Shown here in pieces: positions 23,653 to 37,686 of a DNA stretch of 64,000 nt; within the stretch, counting starts at the first letter, position 1; the number at the start of each line of letters is the position of its first letter. Source of the DNA: Cryptomeria japonica (lineage: Eukaryota; Streptophyta; Pinopsida; Cupressales; Cupressaceae); NCBI RefSeq assembly GCF_030272615.1, contig NC_081408.1, positions 62,306,614 to 62,370,613 of the forward strand, given 5' to 3'. Below the pieces are notes generated by a model that did not search any database, had not been told where the DNA came from, and saw only the letters and a list, made by a program, of their open reading frames with translations. The position numbers and the translations under genes are program-made.

Positions 23653-25907
23653 AACCATCGATTTGATCATTTTTTTAAAATTGCTCATATTGTTGCAAAA
23701 TATTGTTAATCAAACATGACAACTTTTGCTCCACAATGCATTTTTCAAACTTGTGCATATCTACACACTCTTAACCCCCTAGTATGTTTTCCTAACATCA
23801 AATCAACATTTCCAAAAGCCTTATGAGGCCTTACAAGGAGTTTTACATATTTTTTCTATATGATGCCATGTTAGGCTTGCAAAGGCACATTGGCCAAAAA
23901 TGAGAGAATAAGTTAACACTAGAGACAATAAAACTACAAATAACCTTTAAACACATTTTTGGACCTTTTAATATTCTTTTATTCACTCATTGACCCAATA
24001 AGGATCATTCACTCCAAAATTGTGAAAATTCATCAAGAAATCTAGGTGCACTTGCACCAACGCCATTTTTGGCAGGAATGTATTTAATTATAACTAGATG
24101 GAATTAATTATATATGGGCATAATGGGTATTTATTGTTGATTCCCACCTTGTTGCATCATGTGTGGGTAATATTTTAGGGAGAAACCCCAATTAGGGTTT
24201 TGAATGTAGCCATGGCTTGAAGCCTATATAAAGGGGTGAACCCCCTTAGTTGTAAAGGAGAGATTGATTTCAAAGATTGTTGCTATAAGTTTTCATGAAA
24301 ATCACTTAATAAATTATTTTATTGTTGGTGTATTATTGTGTTTCCTTAAGGCTTTCATGGCCTCACTCTCTTCATTTAAAATAGATTTTCTTTTAAGCTA
24401 TTGGATGAATGGGATTTGATAGGATTGCCTGTTGTAAAATCCAAGCTCATAGCTTTTGTTTGCATCTAATTGTTACCTACTTTGTAAGGTTAGTCTGAGC
24501 CTATTATATGTGTGGACTTAACTTCGATTATCAGGTGGATGTTGTTTGAATTGATCACATTCATTGGTAATCTGAAAAATTATTTCACAACCCTGAAGAT
24601 TGCACTGCCTTTGTGTAGTTGTGTCGTGTTGGCAAAGCGAAGTGTGGTTTGATTTTGCGTAAGTAATCCCATCTTTTTGATCTTAGGATTAGATTAGACT
24701 TAGTGTATCTCTCTCAACCCTTCCTCTTTACTTTCTGCATTCTTTAAATCAAAAAATCCTAAAAAATGAACCCCTTCAAAGATAAATCATTTCGCGAGTC
24801 AATTCCTTGAAATCATAAAATTGTCATATCTTCTTTGAGAATACGTAAGGCCCCTTGTATTAATAGTAAACACATTAGCCAACTTAGTCACATCCATGCA
24901 TAAAGGAACCTTGGAGTTAGCCATTTGATGTTTTTTGCAATCTTAGCATAGGGCCTAACCTTGATCAAGAGAGAGTAAGGTGACCATTGGTAACTTTATT
25001 CTGTGTTAGATGCTATCCTAAAAAAATATCAACATGACCCAAATCATGACTCATATGCTACACAAATGCCACTACTCAATCTCCAATTCTGGATTGAATT
25101 GGACCCAAAAGAGCACTATTAAGAATGAAATCAAGATACTTATGAATACAATAAATCAATACCATATCCGGTAAGAGGAGAAATCCAAATCACTATCATC
25201 ATAACAATCAACCATGAATATCAACTACATAGCATATATTTGGAGTCACAAATTCTCAAAACAATATGTTGACATCAATGACAACCATTAATAAAAACCA
25301 TCAACATCGCATTTGCAACAAAGAGTTGTAACACATACTAGGAAGGTAAAATATTTTTTGATCTTGAAAAAATTCTTCAAACAAGCACTAAGGCTATGAT
25401 GAGGCTAATCTTAAAGTATTTGATCAAATGGAAGATCTATTCAATCAAAGATGCTACTTAAGAAAATAAAGATTTTGTGCAAAATCATCCACAATGTATA
25501 AGTGTCAAAGAGAATGCATCTTTGAAGAATGGGGGTAGGTTATGCCCTTAATCTTTTAATATGCTCTTACCTAAGTTATGTGATGATTAATATAGTCTTA
25601 TATAGGTAGTTAAGTAAATTTAGGTGGCATTCAAGGAACGAATAGATAGTATATATAAAAACTAGTGGTTAGTTTATGATCTTCTTATTACAAATTATGT
25701 TCTTTTGGAAGACTTGGAAGTTTTTACTCTGAAATTTTTTTATCATTCTCAAATATTTGCAAAATTCTAACTTATTTTTCTTTTTTCTTTTGTATAAATT
25801 ATTTCATTATAAACCATGACAAATTCAAAAAGACCCAAATTTATAATATTACATAATTACATTAAATTGATCATACTATAATACTTATCACACAACCATT
25901 TCACCAT
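23653..25907. other. Unassigned intergenic region, with a possible decayed LTR
   Basis: I find no convincing gene here. Around 24060-24760 the sequence resembles a decayed LTR or promoter: a TATATAAAGGGG box at 24222-24233 is followed by the small inverted repeat AAGGGGTGAACCCCCTT and a purine-rich GTAAAGGAGAGATTG leader. I could not find paired ends or a target duplication. The rest (23653-24050 and 24770-25907) is AT-rich with many stops in all frames. Confidence 0.35.
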
Positions 25908-25912
25908 GACTT

Positions 25913-26989
25913 TGTTGGTATTTTGGATATGTTGATATGGTTTTATCATTGATGTCAACACCTGCCATCACTTGTCAACACTTATCAGCACTTGGAGATT
26001 TTGGTTATATTCATTGACAAGTCAGAGACTTATGCACAATCACCGGTTTTTGGTTCATCGATAGATTATATTGTTCACCAACACTTGGAAGGACTTGGAG
26101 ATTACTTGGTTATGTTGAAGACATTATTTGATCACTTGGTTTTGGTGATTTGGTTATTTTCTTATTCGGGTTTGCATATTTGCTATTACTGGCAAATAGG
26201 TCTAGGATACACACCGATAGGCATATCTATTCCAGATCATCATGACATGATATGCAGATGATTTATTATTATTATAAATGCATTTGAGCCAACATCATGC
26301 ATCAGATATTGATTCATTTGTAATTAATTTTATTGTAATATCTTTTAGTGAGTTGACCTATTCAATTGGTCTTAGGTTATGGTATAAATGTAAGATCTCA
26401 TTTGTGAGATTGATATGTGATTGAAAAAAAATAGAATTATAATAAGGTATATGCAAAAATAAGCAGAGCTATACACGCAGACATCATTTGACGGTTGAAG
26501 GAGGGTTTTTGTGAAGGCAATTAGAACTAAACCACTACTGAATTCAGCATATGAAGATGCTATTTTATGCCATACATTATCATTGGATTTAACCATCCAA
26601 TTGTAGTCAGTGTGACTCTCATTTTGTAATTGAGTAGTGAGCTCTAGGCAACTAGCCTTTCTGCATGTGCATAATCCATATTGTACACTCATACTATCTG
26701 TAGTAGTATCATTTGATTGTGGGTAAGGCTTCCCACCGTGGTTTTTCCCCTTACAGGGTTTCCACATACAAATATTTGTGTTATGTGTTGTGGATATTGT
26801 TGTCTTTCTATTTCATGCATTAATCTTTACCGGTAATGCAATTAACTAATAAAACTATCTACCAACAATAAAGTTTGGTTTATTGGTATTAAGCATTAAG
26901 TTTTGGTTAAGTTAATTTTGGTTGAATTTATTAGACAACTGATTCATCGCCCCCCCCCCCCCCCCACCGCCTCTCAGTTGTCTTTGGGG
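25913..26989 (+). repeat. A 5' LTR, primer binding site deleted
   Basis: It starts TGTTGGTATTTTGGATATG. Near its end GACAACTGA (26934-26942) and TCAGTTGTC (26974-26982) flank an extended C-tract. The LTR then runs TTTGGG straight into GCCTAGTCC. The other copies have ACCTAACAATTGGTATCAGA between these words, so about 20 bp including most of the primer binding site are gone. Confidence 0.88.
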
Positions 26990-27033
26990 CCTAGTCCTCT
27001 TTTTGCAAAAGTTTAATAGCTTGAGGGGATCCA

Positions 27034-30000
27034 GTGTATTGTAACTATTTCAGGAAGGACAGTTCAATAATTGATGGAACTAACTATGGCATATGGAAGA
27101 TCAGGACAAAGACACATTTGAATTGCATTGGAAAGGACATATGGGATGTTACAAAGAATGGCTATACTGCTCCTACTCAAGGTCAACCTACTCCACCTAA
27201 CTTGGCTAAAGATAAGGAACATGATTGCAAAGCAAGAGAAGCACTTTTGAGCGCATTATCAGATCAGCAAGTCATGGGATTGTCAAACAGATCTACTACT
27301 AAAGCTATCTGGGAAAAAACTAGAAACATTGAATGAAGGAGATTCCACAGTCAAAATTGCAAAACTTGAATACTTCTGGGTCAGGTATGAAAGTCTGAAA
27401 ATGGAAGAAGAAGAAATAATTTTTGCTTTTATGAAAAGAGAAAATGAAATTGTTTTGGGTATACAATGTTGTGGAGGAACCTTAAGTGAAGATGAGATTG
27501 TTTCTAAAGTTGTAAGAGCTTTGCCACTATCATATAAAATGAAATTTACTGCTATAAATGAATTGAGAACAATGCCTAATGTATCAGTATCTAGAGACAC
27601 TTTGGTTGGAAAAATTTTAGCTTTTGAGCTTGAGGAATTTGGTCCTGTTACTACTATTAGGACAAATCTAGCCTTCAAAGCATCATCATCAACTACATCA
27701 TCATCATCATCATCTGATAAATCTGATTGGAAACCCTTCTATGGAAGAGAACTTGAAGAAAGCAAGAGAGAAAATGAAGAACTTGAAGCACAATTTGCAA
27801 GGAAAATGCCTAAAGGTCCAATTGGAAGTAAGTATGAAGGTAAAACACCCTTTAAATGTTTTAACTATAATAAGATTGGTCATATGGATTCTAGATGTCC
27901 TGATAGACATGCAAGATTAAGAGAAGAAACTAAAAGAACATATAAGCCTAACCCTGACTATCAGAAATACAAGTTTAAGAAGAATAGAGATAGATCTTGT
28001 TATTATGTTGATGAATGAGTTACTAATGATTCTGATGAGGATCCGATAGTCAATGGATGGGCTTTTGTTGCTATAATAGAAGATCAACCAACACCTATTG
28101 TTCAACCGGTAGAGCAAGATTTGGTAGCTAAACTTGAAGATAAGGATGAATGGATTATTGATTCAGGATGTTCACATCATATGACTGGTGATAAGAGTAA
28201 ATTCTTAACCTTTCAGGAATACAATGGAGGTCTAGTAAGATTTGGAGATGATTAAGTTTGTTTGATCAAAGCAAAATGCACTATATCTTTTGATGGTAAG
28301 CACAATACTGATAATGTTTACTATGTTGAAGGTTTGAAGCATAATCTTTTGAGTGTTGGTCAATTAGTTGAGAAAGGATTTCACTTACAATTCAAGAATG
28401 GTAAATGAAAAATCTTAAACAGAACTGGTTTGGAAATTGCAACCGGTAATCAGACTAGAGGTAATATCTCTCATTTGAACAACAATGATAAAGCATGTTT
28501 GATTGCACATATTTATGAAAATTGGTTATGGCATGAGAGACTTTGTCATGTAAATGTTGATTGCATTGTGAAAATCAGTACTACTAAGGTGGTAAGAGAT
28601 TTACCTAAGATTGTTAAACCTCACAATCCGGTATGTAAGGAATGTCAATTTGGAAAGCAAGTTAGACCAACTTTCAAGAGTATTCCAGAGAACTCTTACA
28701 ATGTTCTTCATTTAATTCACATTGATTTATGTGGTCCAACAAGAACTAGAAGTATACAAGGAGATGGGTATTTTATGCTAATCATTGATGACTATTCTAG
28801 AATGTGTTGGGTTACTTTTCTCAGGGAGAAATCTGAAGCATTTGGGAAATTCAAACTATTCAAGGTAATGGTAGAAAATGAAACCGACAAGAAAATCAAC
28901 TGTTTGAGATTAGATCAAGGATGTGAATTCACATCTAAGGAATTTAATACATTCAGTGAAGTGAATGGGATCAGAAGATAGTTATCAACACCCCGGAAAC
29001 ACCAGCAGAATGGAGTTGTGGAAAGGAAAAATAAAACTATCTTGGATGCAGCCAGAAGTATGATATCATAAGCAAATCTACCTCATATATATTGGAGAGA
29101 AGAGGTCAATACAATTGTTTATACATTCAATAGATTTTGTTAGGAATCCCATAGATACTGAGAGGGGGGGTGAATCAGTATCTGACCAGTATTTAGAATT
29201 TCTTAACTTAAAACATGCAGAACATAATATAATAGTGTATCGGTATGCGAGAAATAATGTAATAAATAGAATTAAGAACATCCACATGAAAAAAACACCA
29301 TAACACAAGGTTTTAACAAGGAAACCCGGTGTGGGAAAAACCTTGATGGGATTTGTGACTCACAATATTCACTCACTGGCCAATAAGAGAATATTACTTA
29401 CAATAGGGGCCTGCACATGCAGGAAGGCCAACTGCCTAGAGCTCACTGCTCAATGGGAAGTCTCACTGACTTACAATGAGGATTATACAAATCCAATATC
29501 TTGTACTACTTTACAATAGCATCTATAATGCCTGATCCAATACTGCTTGCTATTCTGCTTCTTACATAAACCTAACCTATATTTCACATAATAGCTCTAC
29601 TTAATATTTTTCCTTATCGCTTACATCACTCATATCAAATGTTTACAATGATCTCTTTTATATATAAGATTCATTTTACAATTTACCAAGTTGGCTTACA
29701 AAGTTTTACAATAATAAACAAAATATAATATAACAAAATCTTGTCGGCCTTTGTGCCAGTATACTTCCTTTCTTCTGTGTCGGTGTTGGTGTCCTGAGTG
29801 CCGGTGTAGAGTGTGATCTACTGATGTCAGTATAATGTCTTTGCCGGTGTCATAGGATTGCAAGGTTGCCATAACCTTCAATCACATACAATTTCTCATT
29901 GGAGTGTGCATCTACCAACAGAGTTCACATCAGAGGTGAAACCGGTAAGACCCCACATGAACTATGGTTTGGTAATACTCCTACTCTAAAATATTTTAGA

Positions 30001-31975
30001 ATATTTGGAAGTAAATACTATATTAGAAGAGATGAGTATATTGGAAAATTTGATCCTAGAAGTGGTGAAGAAATATTTCTTGGTTATTCATCTAAGAGCA
30101 AGGCATATAGATGTTTTAACAAGAGATTGCAGAAAATTGTTGAGAGTGCAATTGTGAAGATTGATGAACAGTTTAGAGGAAATTCAAGGTACACAAACTC
30201 TGAACCGGCAATAGAGATAATCACAAATGAACCTACTATGAATACAGTAGTACAGAATGGTGATCCAGTTACACCTGCATCATTTGGAGATTCAATAGTC
30301 ACTAAAGAATAGCAGCAAGGAAAAACACCCCAATATGTAAGACTGAATCATTCTGAAGATCAAATAACTGGAAACAAACTTCAAGGAGTTATGACTAGAG
30401 GAATATCAAAAAATGAAGAGGTATGTCTTATTTCTCAAATTGAACCTGCATCAATTAATGAGGCATGTGAAGATAAATATTGGATTAAAGCTATAGAAGA
30501 TGAATTGGAACAAATTTAAAGGAATAACACTTGGTCATTAGCTCCCCAGCCTAAAGACAAAAATGTAATTGTAACTAAATGGGTTTTTAGAAATAAACTT
30601 ATTGAAGATGGTAAGGTAATAAAAAATAAAGCAAGATTAGTGTGTAAGGGATATTCACACAAAGAAGGAATTGATTACAATGAAACCTTTGCACCAATAG
30701 CTAGAATTGAGGCAGTTGAACTTTTATTGGCTTTTGTAGCACACAAGAACTATAAAGTATATCAAATGGATGTTAAATATGCATTTCTGAATGGAGATCT
30801 TGAAGAAGAAGTTTATATTGAACAACCTGATGGATTTTATTTTACAGATAACAAAGACATGGTTCATAGGTTAAGGAGAGCTTTATATGGATTGAAACAA
30901 GCTCCTAGAGCTTGGTATGCTATATTGGACAAATATCTTTTGAAGCTTGAATACACTAAAGGTAACACTAACAACAATCTATACTACAAAGTGACTAATG
31001 ATGACATCTTGGTTATTGAATTTTTTGTTAATGATATAATCTTTGGAGGAGAAGATGGTTTGTGTAAAGACTTTTCTAACAAAATGCAGCAAGAATTTGA
31101 AATGTCTATGATTAGAGAGATAAATTTGTTTTTAGGATTGCAGATTTCACAGACTGATAAAGGTATATTTCTATGTCAATCTAAGTACTTGAAGGAATTA
31201 CTACAGAAATTTGGCATGGAAAATTCTAAACTGGTAAGCACACCTATGACTACAACTGATAAATTATCTTTGAAGGATGAATCAACACCTGTTAATCCAA
31301 CTAGATACAAGTCTTTGATAGGAGGTTTACTGTATTTGACACAAACAAGACTTGATATTATGAATGCAATATGTATTGTTCCAATATTTTAGAGTAATCC
31401 TAAAGAAAATCATGAATCAGTAGTGAAAAGGATTTTTCGGTACCTACAAAGCACTACAAATCTTGGTTTATGGTATCCTAGAGATGAAAATTTTGAGTTA
31501 TGTGCATACACAAATGCTAATTGGGTAGGAGATGTGGATGATAGAAAAAGCACCACAGGCAGAGCATTTTTTCTTGGTAGCAGACTAATTTCATGGTTGA
31601 GCAAAAAATAGAGTTGTACAAGTCTATCAATAGTAGAATCAGAATATGTTGCAATAGTAACTAACTGGACACATGTATTATGGATCAAACAAATGTTGAA
31701 TGACATAAAGGTAAAATGCAAAGAATCTATAACTATTTACTATGATAATATGGCAGTAATTGATATATCAAAGAACTTGGTATTTCATTCTAAAACTAAA
31801 CATGTCTATCAAATTCAATTTTCTAAAGGAGAATGTTGAAGCAAACGAAGTGAAATTGGTTTATGTGAATACTAAAGAGCAGATTGTAGATATTTTTACA
31901 AAGCCTTTTCCTAAGGAAACTTTTGAATATCTCAAAGAGCAATTTAGAGTCCTACCCCCACCCGTGGAGACTTAG
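27034..31975 (+). pseudogene. A copia polyprotein, split by solo LTR E
   Basis: Gag begins at 27034, where the expected ATG is GTG. A frameshift lies near 27315. The zinc knuckle is CFNYNKIGHMDSRC (second Cys to Tyr). The protease motif IDSGCSHHM is near 28160, GAG-pre-integrase WLWHERLCHVN near 28525, and integrase has LIIDDYSRMCWVTFL. E (29138-29920) interrupts integrase between YTFNR and [17 protein letters not shown] (30600-31250) has [13 protein letters not shown] and [12 protein letters not shown], but its catalytic motif reads FFVNDIIF, Asp to Asn. RNase H has DANWVGD-like and SIVESEYV motifs, and a frameshift lies near 31810. The product ends IFTKPFPKETFEYL...PPPVET at 31975. Many stops are TAG. 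Gag-PR-INT-RT-RH order identifies copia. Confidence 0.92.
29138..29920 (-). mobile_element. E: solo LTR (stem type TATCT) inside A
   Basis: 783 bp, TGTTAGGAATCCC to CTACCAACA, flanked by GATTT (29133-29137) and GAGTT (29921-29925), a TSD with one mismatch. The minus-strand reading matches the LTR at 14855-15635, including the palindrome (CCTGCACATGCAGG, 29409-29422) and the AGATACTGA / G-tract / TCAGTATCT hairpin (29154-29186). A's integrase reading resumes directly after it. Confidence 0.88.
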
Positions 31976-32215
31976 ACAGTTGATGTTTATCATCAACCAA
32001 CAGAATTAACAGAGAAATATTTTATTCTGGCTTTAATGAGGAGAGCTACTTCTCAGGGGGAGTAGTTGGTATATTGAATAAGTTGGTATTTTATATTTAA
32101 TATGGTTTTTAATGCTTTTCCATTTGATGTCAAAGGGGGAGAGATTGATATGAGAAACACATTATCCCTTGGGGAGAGATTGTTGGAGAGATTGATTACT
32201 CTCTGTATATGTATT
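31976..32215 (+). other. A 3' untranslated region up to the B insertion
   Basis: This is non-coding and contains CAGGGGGAGTAG (about 32055) and the first AAAGGGGGAG tract (32132-32141). It ends with GTATT (32211-32215), the left copy of B's target duplication. It continues at 49818. Confidence 0.75.
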
Positions 32216-33286
32216 TTTTGGTATTTTGGATATGTTGATATGGTTTTGTCATTGATGTCAACACCTATTAACACTTATCAACTTTGGCACTTTGGAGAAT
32301 TGGCAATGTTCACCGGCAAGCAAGTGACTTTATGCACAGTCACCGGTATCTAGTTCACCGACATGATATATTGTTCACCGACACTTGGAATAACATGGAG
32401 AACACTTGGTTTTGTTGAAGACATCATTTGGACACTTTGTCTTGGAGATTTGTTTATTGGTATATTCAAGATTGCATATTTGATGTTACCGGCAAATAGG
32501 TCCAGAATAAGCACCGACAGGCTTATCTATTCCAGATCAACATGACACACTTTGCAGATGATTTATTATTGTTGCAAATGCATTAAGCCAACATGTTGTA
32601 TTGGTTATTGCATCGGTTATTGATTTATTTGTAAATTGTTTTTATTGTAATATCTTTTAGAGCCGACCTACTAAAATTGGTCTTAGGTTATGGTATATAT
32701 GTAAGATCTTATTTGTAAGATTGATATGCAATTGAAGAAAGGAATTGTAAGAAGGTATATGCAAGAATAAGCAGAGCTATACACACAAACATCATTTGAA
32801 TGTTGAAAGAAGATTTTTGTGAAGACATATCAGAACTACATCGGTACTGAATCCATCATATGAAGATGCTATTTTGAGCAGTATGTCATTATTGGATTTA
32901 ATCATCCAATTGTAGTCAGTGTGACTCCTATTTGTGTTTGAGTAGTGAGCTCTAGGCGCTTTGGCTTTCTACATGTGCAAACCCTATTTGTATACACATA
33001 TTATCTATAGTAGTATCATTTGATTGTGGGTAAGGTTTCCCATTGTGGTTTTTCCCCTTATAGGGTTTCCACGTACAAATATTGGTGTTATGTGTTGTGG
33101 ATGTTATTGTATTTATGTTTCATGCATTAATCTTTACCGGTACTGCAATTAACTGATAAACTGTCTACCGACATAAAAGTTTGGTTTACCGGTATTAAGC
33201 ATTTGGTCTAGATAAGCTATTTTTGGTTTAAATTTATTAGACAACTGATTCACCCACCCCCTCTTAGTTGTCTTCAGGACCTAACA
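32216..33286 (+). repeat. B 5' LTR
   Basis: 1,071 bp, ending GGACCTAACA directly before the primer binding site. The terminal hairpin is GACAACTGA / TTAGTTGTC (33239-33272), where the C-to-T change keeps a G-U pair. Confidence 0.9.
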
Positions 33287-33343
33287 ATTGGTATCAGAGC
33301 CTAGTCCTCTTTTTCCAGAAGTTTAATAGCTTGAAGAGATCCA

Positions 33344-36300
33344 ATGTCTTGTAACTATTTCAGGAAGGACGATCCTAAACTTGATGGAACCAACTATGGA
33401 ATATGGAAGATCAAGATGGAGAGACATCTATTTTTCATTGGGAAGGACATCTAGGAAGTTACAAAGAATGGCTATATTGCTTCTACTCCAGGTCAGCCCA
33501 ATGCACCTACCTTAGGAAAAGATGAAGAAAATGATTGCAAAGCAAGAGAAGCAATTTTGAGTGCATTATCAGATCAACAAATCATGGGATTATCAAATAG
33601 ATCTATTGCTCAAGCTATTTGGGACTATTTGGAAACATTGAATGAAGGAGATTCCATAGTCAAAATTGCAAAACTTGAAAGCTTCCGAGTCAGGTATGAA
33701 AATCTGAAAATGGAAGAAGATGAAAGGATTTTTGCTTTCATGGAGAGAGTAAATGAAATTATTTTGGGTATTAAATGTTGTGGAGGAACTTTAAGTGAAG
33801 ATGAAATTGTTTCAAAAATTTTAAGAGGATTTCCACCGGCATACAAAATGAAAGATACTGCTATAAATGAGTTAAGAAAAATGCCTAATACATTAGTAAC
33901 TAGGGACACATTGATTGGAAAACTTTCAGCTTTTGAAATTGACGAATTTGGTCATGTTGCTACTATAAAGATAGATTTAGCTTTTAGGGCATCAACATCA
34001 TCTGCACCATCATTTGACAAATCTAATTGGAAAGCCTTTTATGCAAGAGAACTTGAAGAAAGCAGGAGAGAAAATGAAGAACTAGAAGAACTAGAAGCAC
34101 TATTTGCAAGGAAAATGCCTAAAGGTCCAGTTGGAAGTAAGTATGAAGGTAAAGCACCCTTTAAATGTTTTAAATGTAATAAGATTGCTCATATGGCTTC
34201 AAGATTCCCTGATAGACATGCTAGATTGAGAGAAGAAGCTAGAAGAACATACAAGCCTAACCTTGAATATTAAAGATATAGATTTAAGAAGAATAAAGAC
34301 AAATCTTGTTATCTTGTTGATGAAGGAGTCACTAATGATTCTGATGAGGATTTGACAAACAATGGATGGGTTTTTGTTGCTATAATAGAAGATCAACTGA
34401 CACCTACTATCCAACTAGTAGAGCAGGCCCTAGCAGCTAAAATACAAGTTAAGGATGAATGGATCATTGATTCAGGATGTTCACATCATATGACTAGTGA
34501 TTAAGGTAAATTCTTGAACTTTCAGGAATATAATGGAGATCTAGTAAGATTTGGAGATGATAAAGCTTTTTTGATAAAAGGAAAAGGTACTATATCTCTT
34601 TATGGTAAGCATAATACTGACAATGTTTACTTTGTTGAAGGTTTAAAACATAATCTTTTGAGTGTTGGTCAATTAGTTGAAAAAAGATTTCAGTTACAAT
34701 TCAAGAATGGGAAATGCAAAATTATGAACATAACTGGTTTGGAAATTGCAACTGGTAGTCAAACTAGAGGTAACATCTTTCATTTGAATAATAGTGAAAA
34801 TACATGCTTGATTGCACATATTGATGAAAGTTGGCTATGGCATAAGAGACTTTGTCATGTAAATTTTGATTGCATTGTGAAAATTATTACTACTAAAGCA
34901 ATTAGAGATTTACGTAAGATTGTCAAACCTCACAATCTGGTTTGTAAGGAATGTCAATTTGGAAAACAAGTTAGAGCATCTTTTAAAAGTAATTTAGAAA
35001 AATCCAATAATTCTCTTGATCTAATTCATACTGATTTATGTGGTCCAGCTAGAACTAAAAGCTTACAAGGTTATAGATATTTCATGCTAATCATTGATGA
35101 CTATTCTAGAATGTGTTGGGTTACTTTTCTTAGAGAAAAATCAGAAGCACTTGGGAATTTCAAACTATTCAAAGCAATGGTAGAAAATGAAACCAGTAAG
35201 AAAATAAAATGTCTGAGATCAGATCAAGGAAATGAATTTACATCTAAGGAATTTAATACATTATGTGAAATAAATGGAATCAGAAGACAATTATCAGCAC
35301 CCCGGACACCACAACAAAATGGAGTTGTAGAAAAGAAAAAAAAAACCATCTTGGATGTAGCTAGAAGTATGTTATCTGAAGCAAATCTACCACATGTATA
35401 TTGGAGAGAGGTTGTAAGAACAACATTCTATACATTCAACAAAGTTCACATCAAAGGTGAAACTGGTAAGACTCCTCATGAACTATGGTTTGGCATTACT
35501 CCTACTCTTAAATATTTCAAAATATTTGGAAGTAAATGCTATATTAGAGGAGATGAGTATATTGGCAAATTTGATCTTATAAGTGATGAAGGAATATTTC
35601 TTGGTTATTCATCTAAAAGCAAAGCATATAGATGTTTTAACAAGAGATTGCAGAAAATTATTGAAGTACAAATGTGAAAATTGATGAACAGTCTAGAGGA
35701 ACTTCAAGGTATATAGACTCTGAACCGGCAATAGAGATACTGAAAAATAAACCTACATTGAACCCACCGGTACAAAATGAAGATCCAGTTACACCGGTAT
35801 CATCTAAAAATTTCGTTGTAACTGAGGAACAATAGCAACCGAAGACAACCCAGTATGCAAGATTGAACCACTCTGAAAATCAGATAATTGGGAACAAGTA
35901 TCAAGGAGTTATGATAAGAGGAAGACTAGAAAATGAAGAGGTATGTCTTATTTCTCAAATTGAACCATCATCAATTAATGACGCATATGAAGATAAACAC
36001 TAGATTAAAGCTATGGAAGAAGAATTAGAACAAATTGAAAACAATAACACATGGACATTAGTTCCTCAGCCTAAAGACAAAAATAAAATTGGAACAAAAT
36101 GGGTATTTAGAAACAAACTCAATGAAGATGGTAAGGTAATCAGAAATAAAGCAAGACTAGTGTGTAAGGGATATTCTTAGAAAGAAGGAATTGATTACAA
36201 TGAAACCTTCGCACCGGTAGCTAGAATTGAGGTAGTTAGATTATTCTTGGCTTTTGTAGCACACAAGAACTACAAAGTATATCAAATGGATATTAAATGT

Positions 36301-37496
36301 GCATTTCTTAATGGAGATCTTGAAGAAGAAGTTTACATTGAGCAACCTGATGGATTTTCTTTGACAGATAATAAAGATATGGTTTGCAGGTTAAGGAAAT
36401 ATTTGTATGGATTGAAGCAAGCTCCAAGAGCTTGGTATCCTAGATTGGATAAATATCTTTTGAAGATTGTTTTTCTAAAGGTAATGCTGACAATAACTTA
36501 TACTATAAAGTGACTAATGATGACATCTTGGTTATAGAAGTTTTTTTTGATGATATAATCTTTGGAGGAGAAGATGATTTATGTAAAGACTTTTCTATTG
36601 AAATGCAACAAGAATTTGAAATGTCTATGATTGGAGAGATAAAATTATTTTTAGGATTGCAAATTTCATAGACTGATAAAGGTATACTCTTGAGTCAATC
36701 TAAGCACTTGAAGGAGTTATTAAAGAAATTTGGGATGGAAAACTCTAAACCGGTAAGCACACCTATGACTACAAATAACAAATTATCACTAAGGGATGAA
36801 TCTACACCTGTTAATCCGACTAGGTACAAATATGTGATAGGAGGTTTACTGTATTTCACACAAACAAGACCTAATATTATGAATGCAGTATGTATTGTTT
36901 CAAGATTTTAGAATAATCCTAGAGAAAATCATGAATTAGCAGTAAAAAGGATTTTCCGGTACTTACAAGTTACTACAAATCTTGGCTTATGGTATCCTAG
37001 AGATCAAAACTTTGAATTATGTGCATACATAGAAACAAATTGGGCAAGAGCTGTGGATGACAAAAAAAGAACCACTGGCAGAGAATTTTTCCTTGGAAGA
37101 AGATTAATTTCTTGGTTAAGTAAGAAACAAAGTTGCACATCTTTATCAATAGCAGAATCAGAATATGTTGCAGTAGCAACCAACTGTATACAAGTATTAT
37201 GGCTTAAGAAAATGTTGAAAGACATAAAGGTAAAATGCAAGGAACCTATAACTATCTATTGTGATAACATTGCAGCAATTGATATATCTAAGAATCTGGT
37301 AATAAATTCTAAAACTAAACATGTTTCTATCAAACTAAATTTTCTAAAGGAGGATGTTGAAGCAAAAGAAGTAAAACTGGTTTATGTGAATACTTAAGAG
37401 TAGATTGTAGATATTTTCACTAAGCCTTTGCCTAAAGAAACTTTTGAGTATCTCAGAGAACATCTTGGGGTCATACCCCCACCAGTAGAGACTTAG
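33344..37496 (+). pseudogene. B copia polyprotein
   Basis: Gag starts at the ATG at 33344 (MSCNYFRKDDPKLDGTNYG). A TAG replaces Trp in the GKDIW motif near 33451. The knuckle CFKCNKIAHMASRF has lost its last Cys. Protease has IDSGCSHHM (34468). Integrase and GAG-pre-integrase form a long open stretch (34514-35677) with WLWHKRLCHVN, TDLCGPARTKSLQG, IIDDYSRMCWV and PQQNGVVE, ended by a frameshift near 35670. RT has [34 protein letters not shown] and a catalytic region reading FFDDIIF, with a frameshift near 36470. RNase H keeps SLSIAESEYVAVA. The product ends PPPVET at 37496. Stops at 36001, 36178, 36667 and 36907 are TAG where sister copies have Trp or Gln codons. Confidence 0.92.
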
Positions 37497-37686
37497 ATAG
37501 TTGATGTTTGTCATCAACCGACAAAATTAATAGAGAAATATTTTATTTTGGTTTTGATGAGGAGAGGTACTTCTCAGAGGGAGTAGTTGGTATACTGAAT
37601 TGGTTGGTATTTGGTATTTGAACCTGGTTTTTGTATTGCCTGTCAAAGGGGGAGAGATTGATATGGAAAAACACATGGTTAACACA
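37497..37686 (+). other. B 3' untranslated region up to the C insertion
   Basis: Non-coding; contains the first AAAGGGGGAG tract near 37646. It ends at TATTA (37687-37691), the left TSD of C, and continues at 48592-48756. Confidence 0.75.

Noticed and set aside
26949-26968. Long C-tract in the A 5' LTR as pure assembly error
   Set aside because: All related LTRs have a C- or G-tract at this point with variable length, so the tract is genuine. Its exact length may still be wrong.
25913-37500. A tandem LTR-internal-LTR-internal-LTR array sharing the LTR at 32216-33286
   Set aside because: That LTR could be read as both A's 3' LTR and B's 5' LTR. But A's tail continues at 49818 with its own polypurine tract and 3' LTR, the GACTT duplication brackets 25913-51016, and the peeled lengths agree. 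Nested insertion explains everything.
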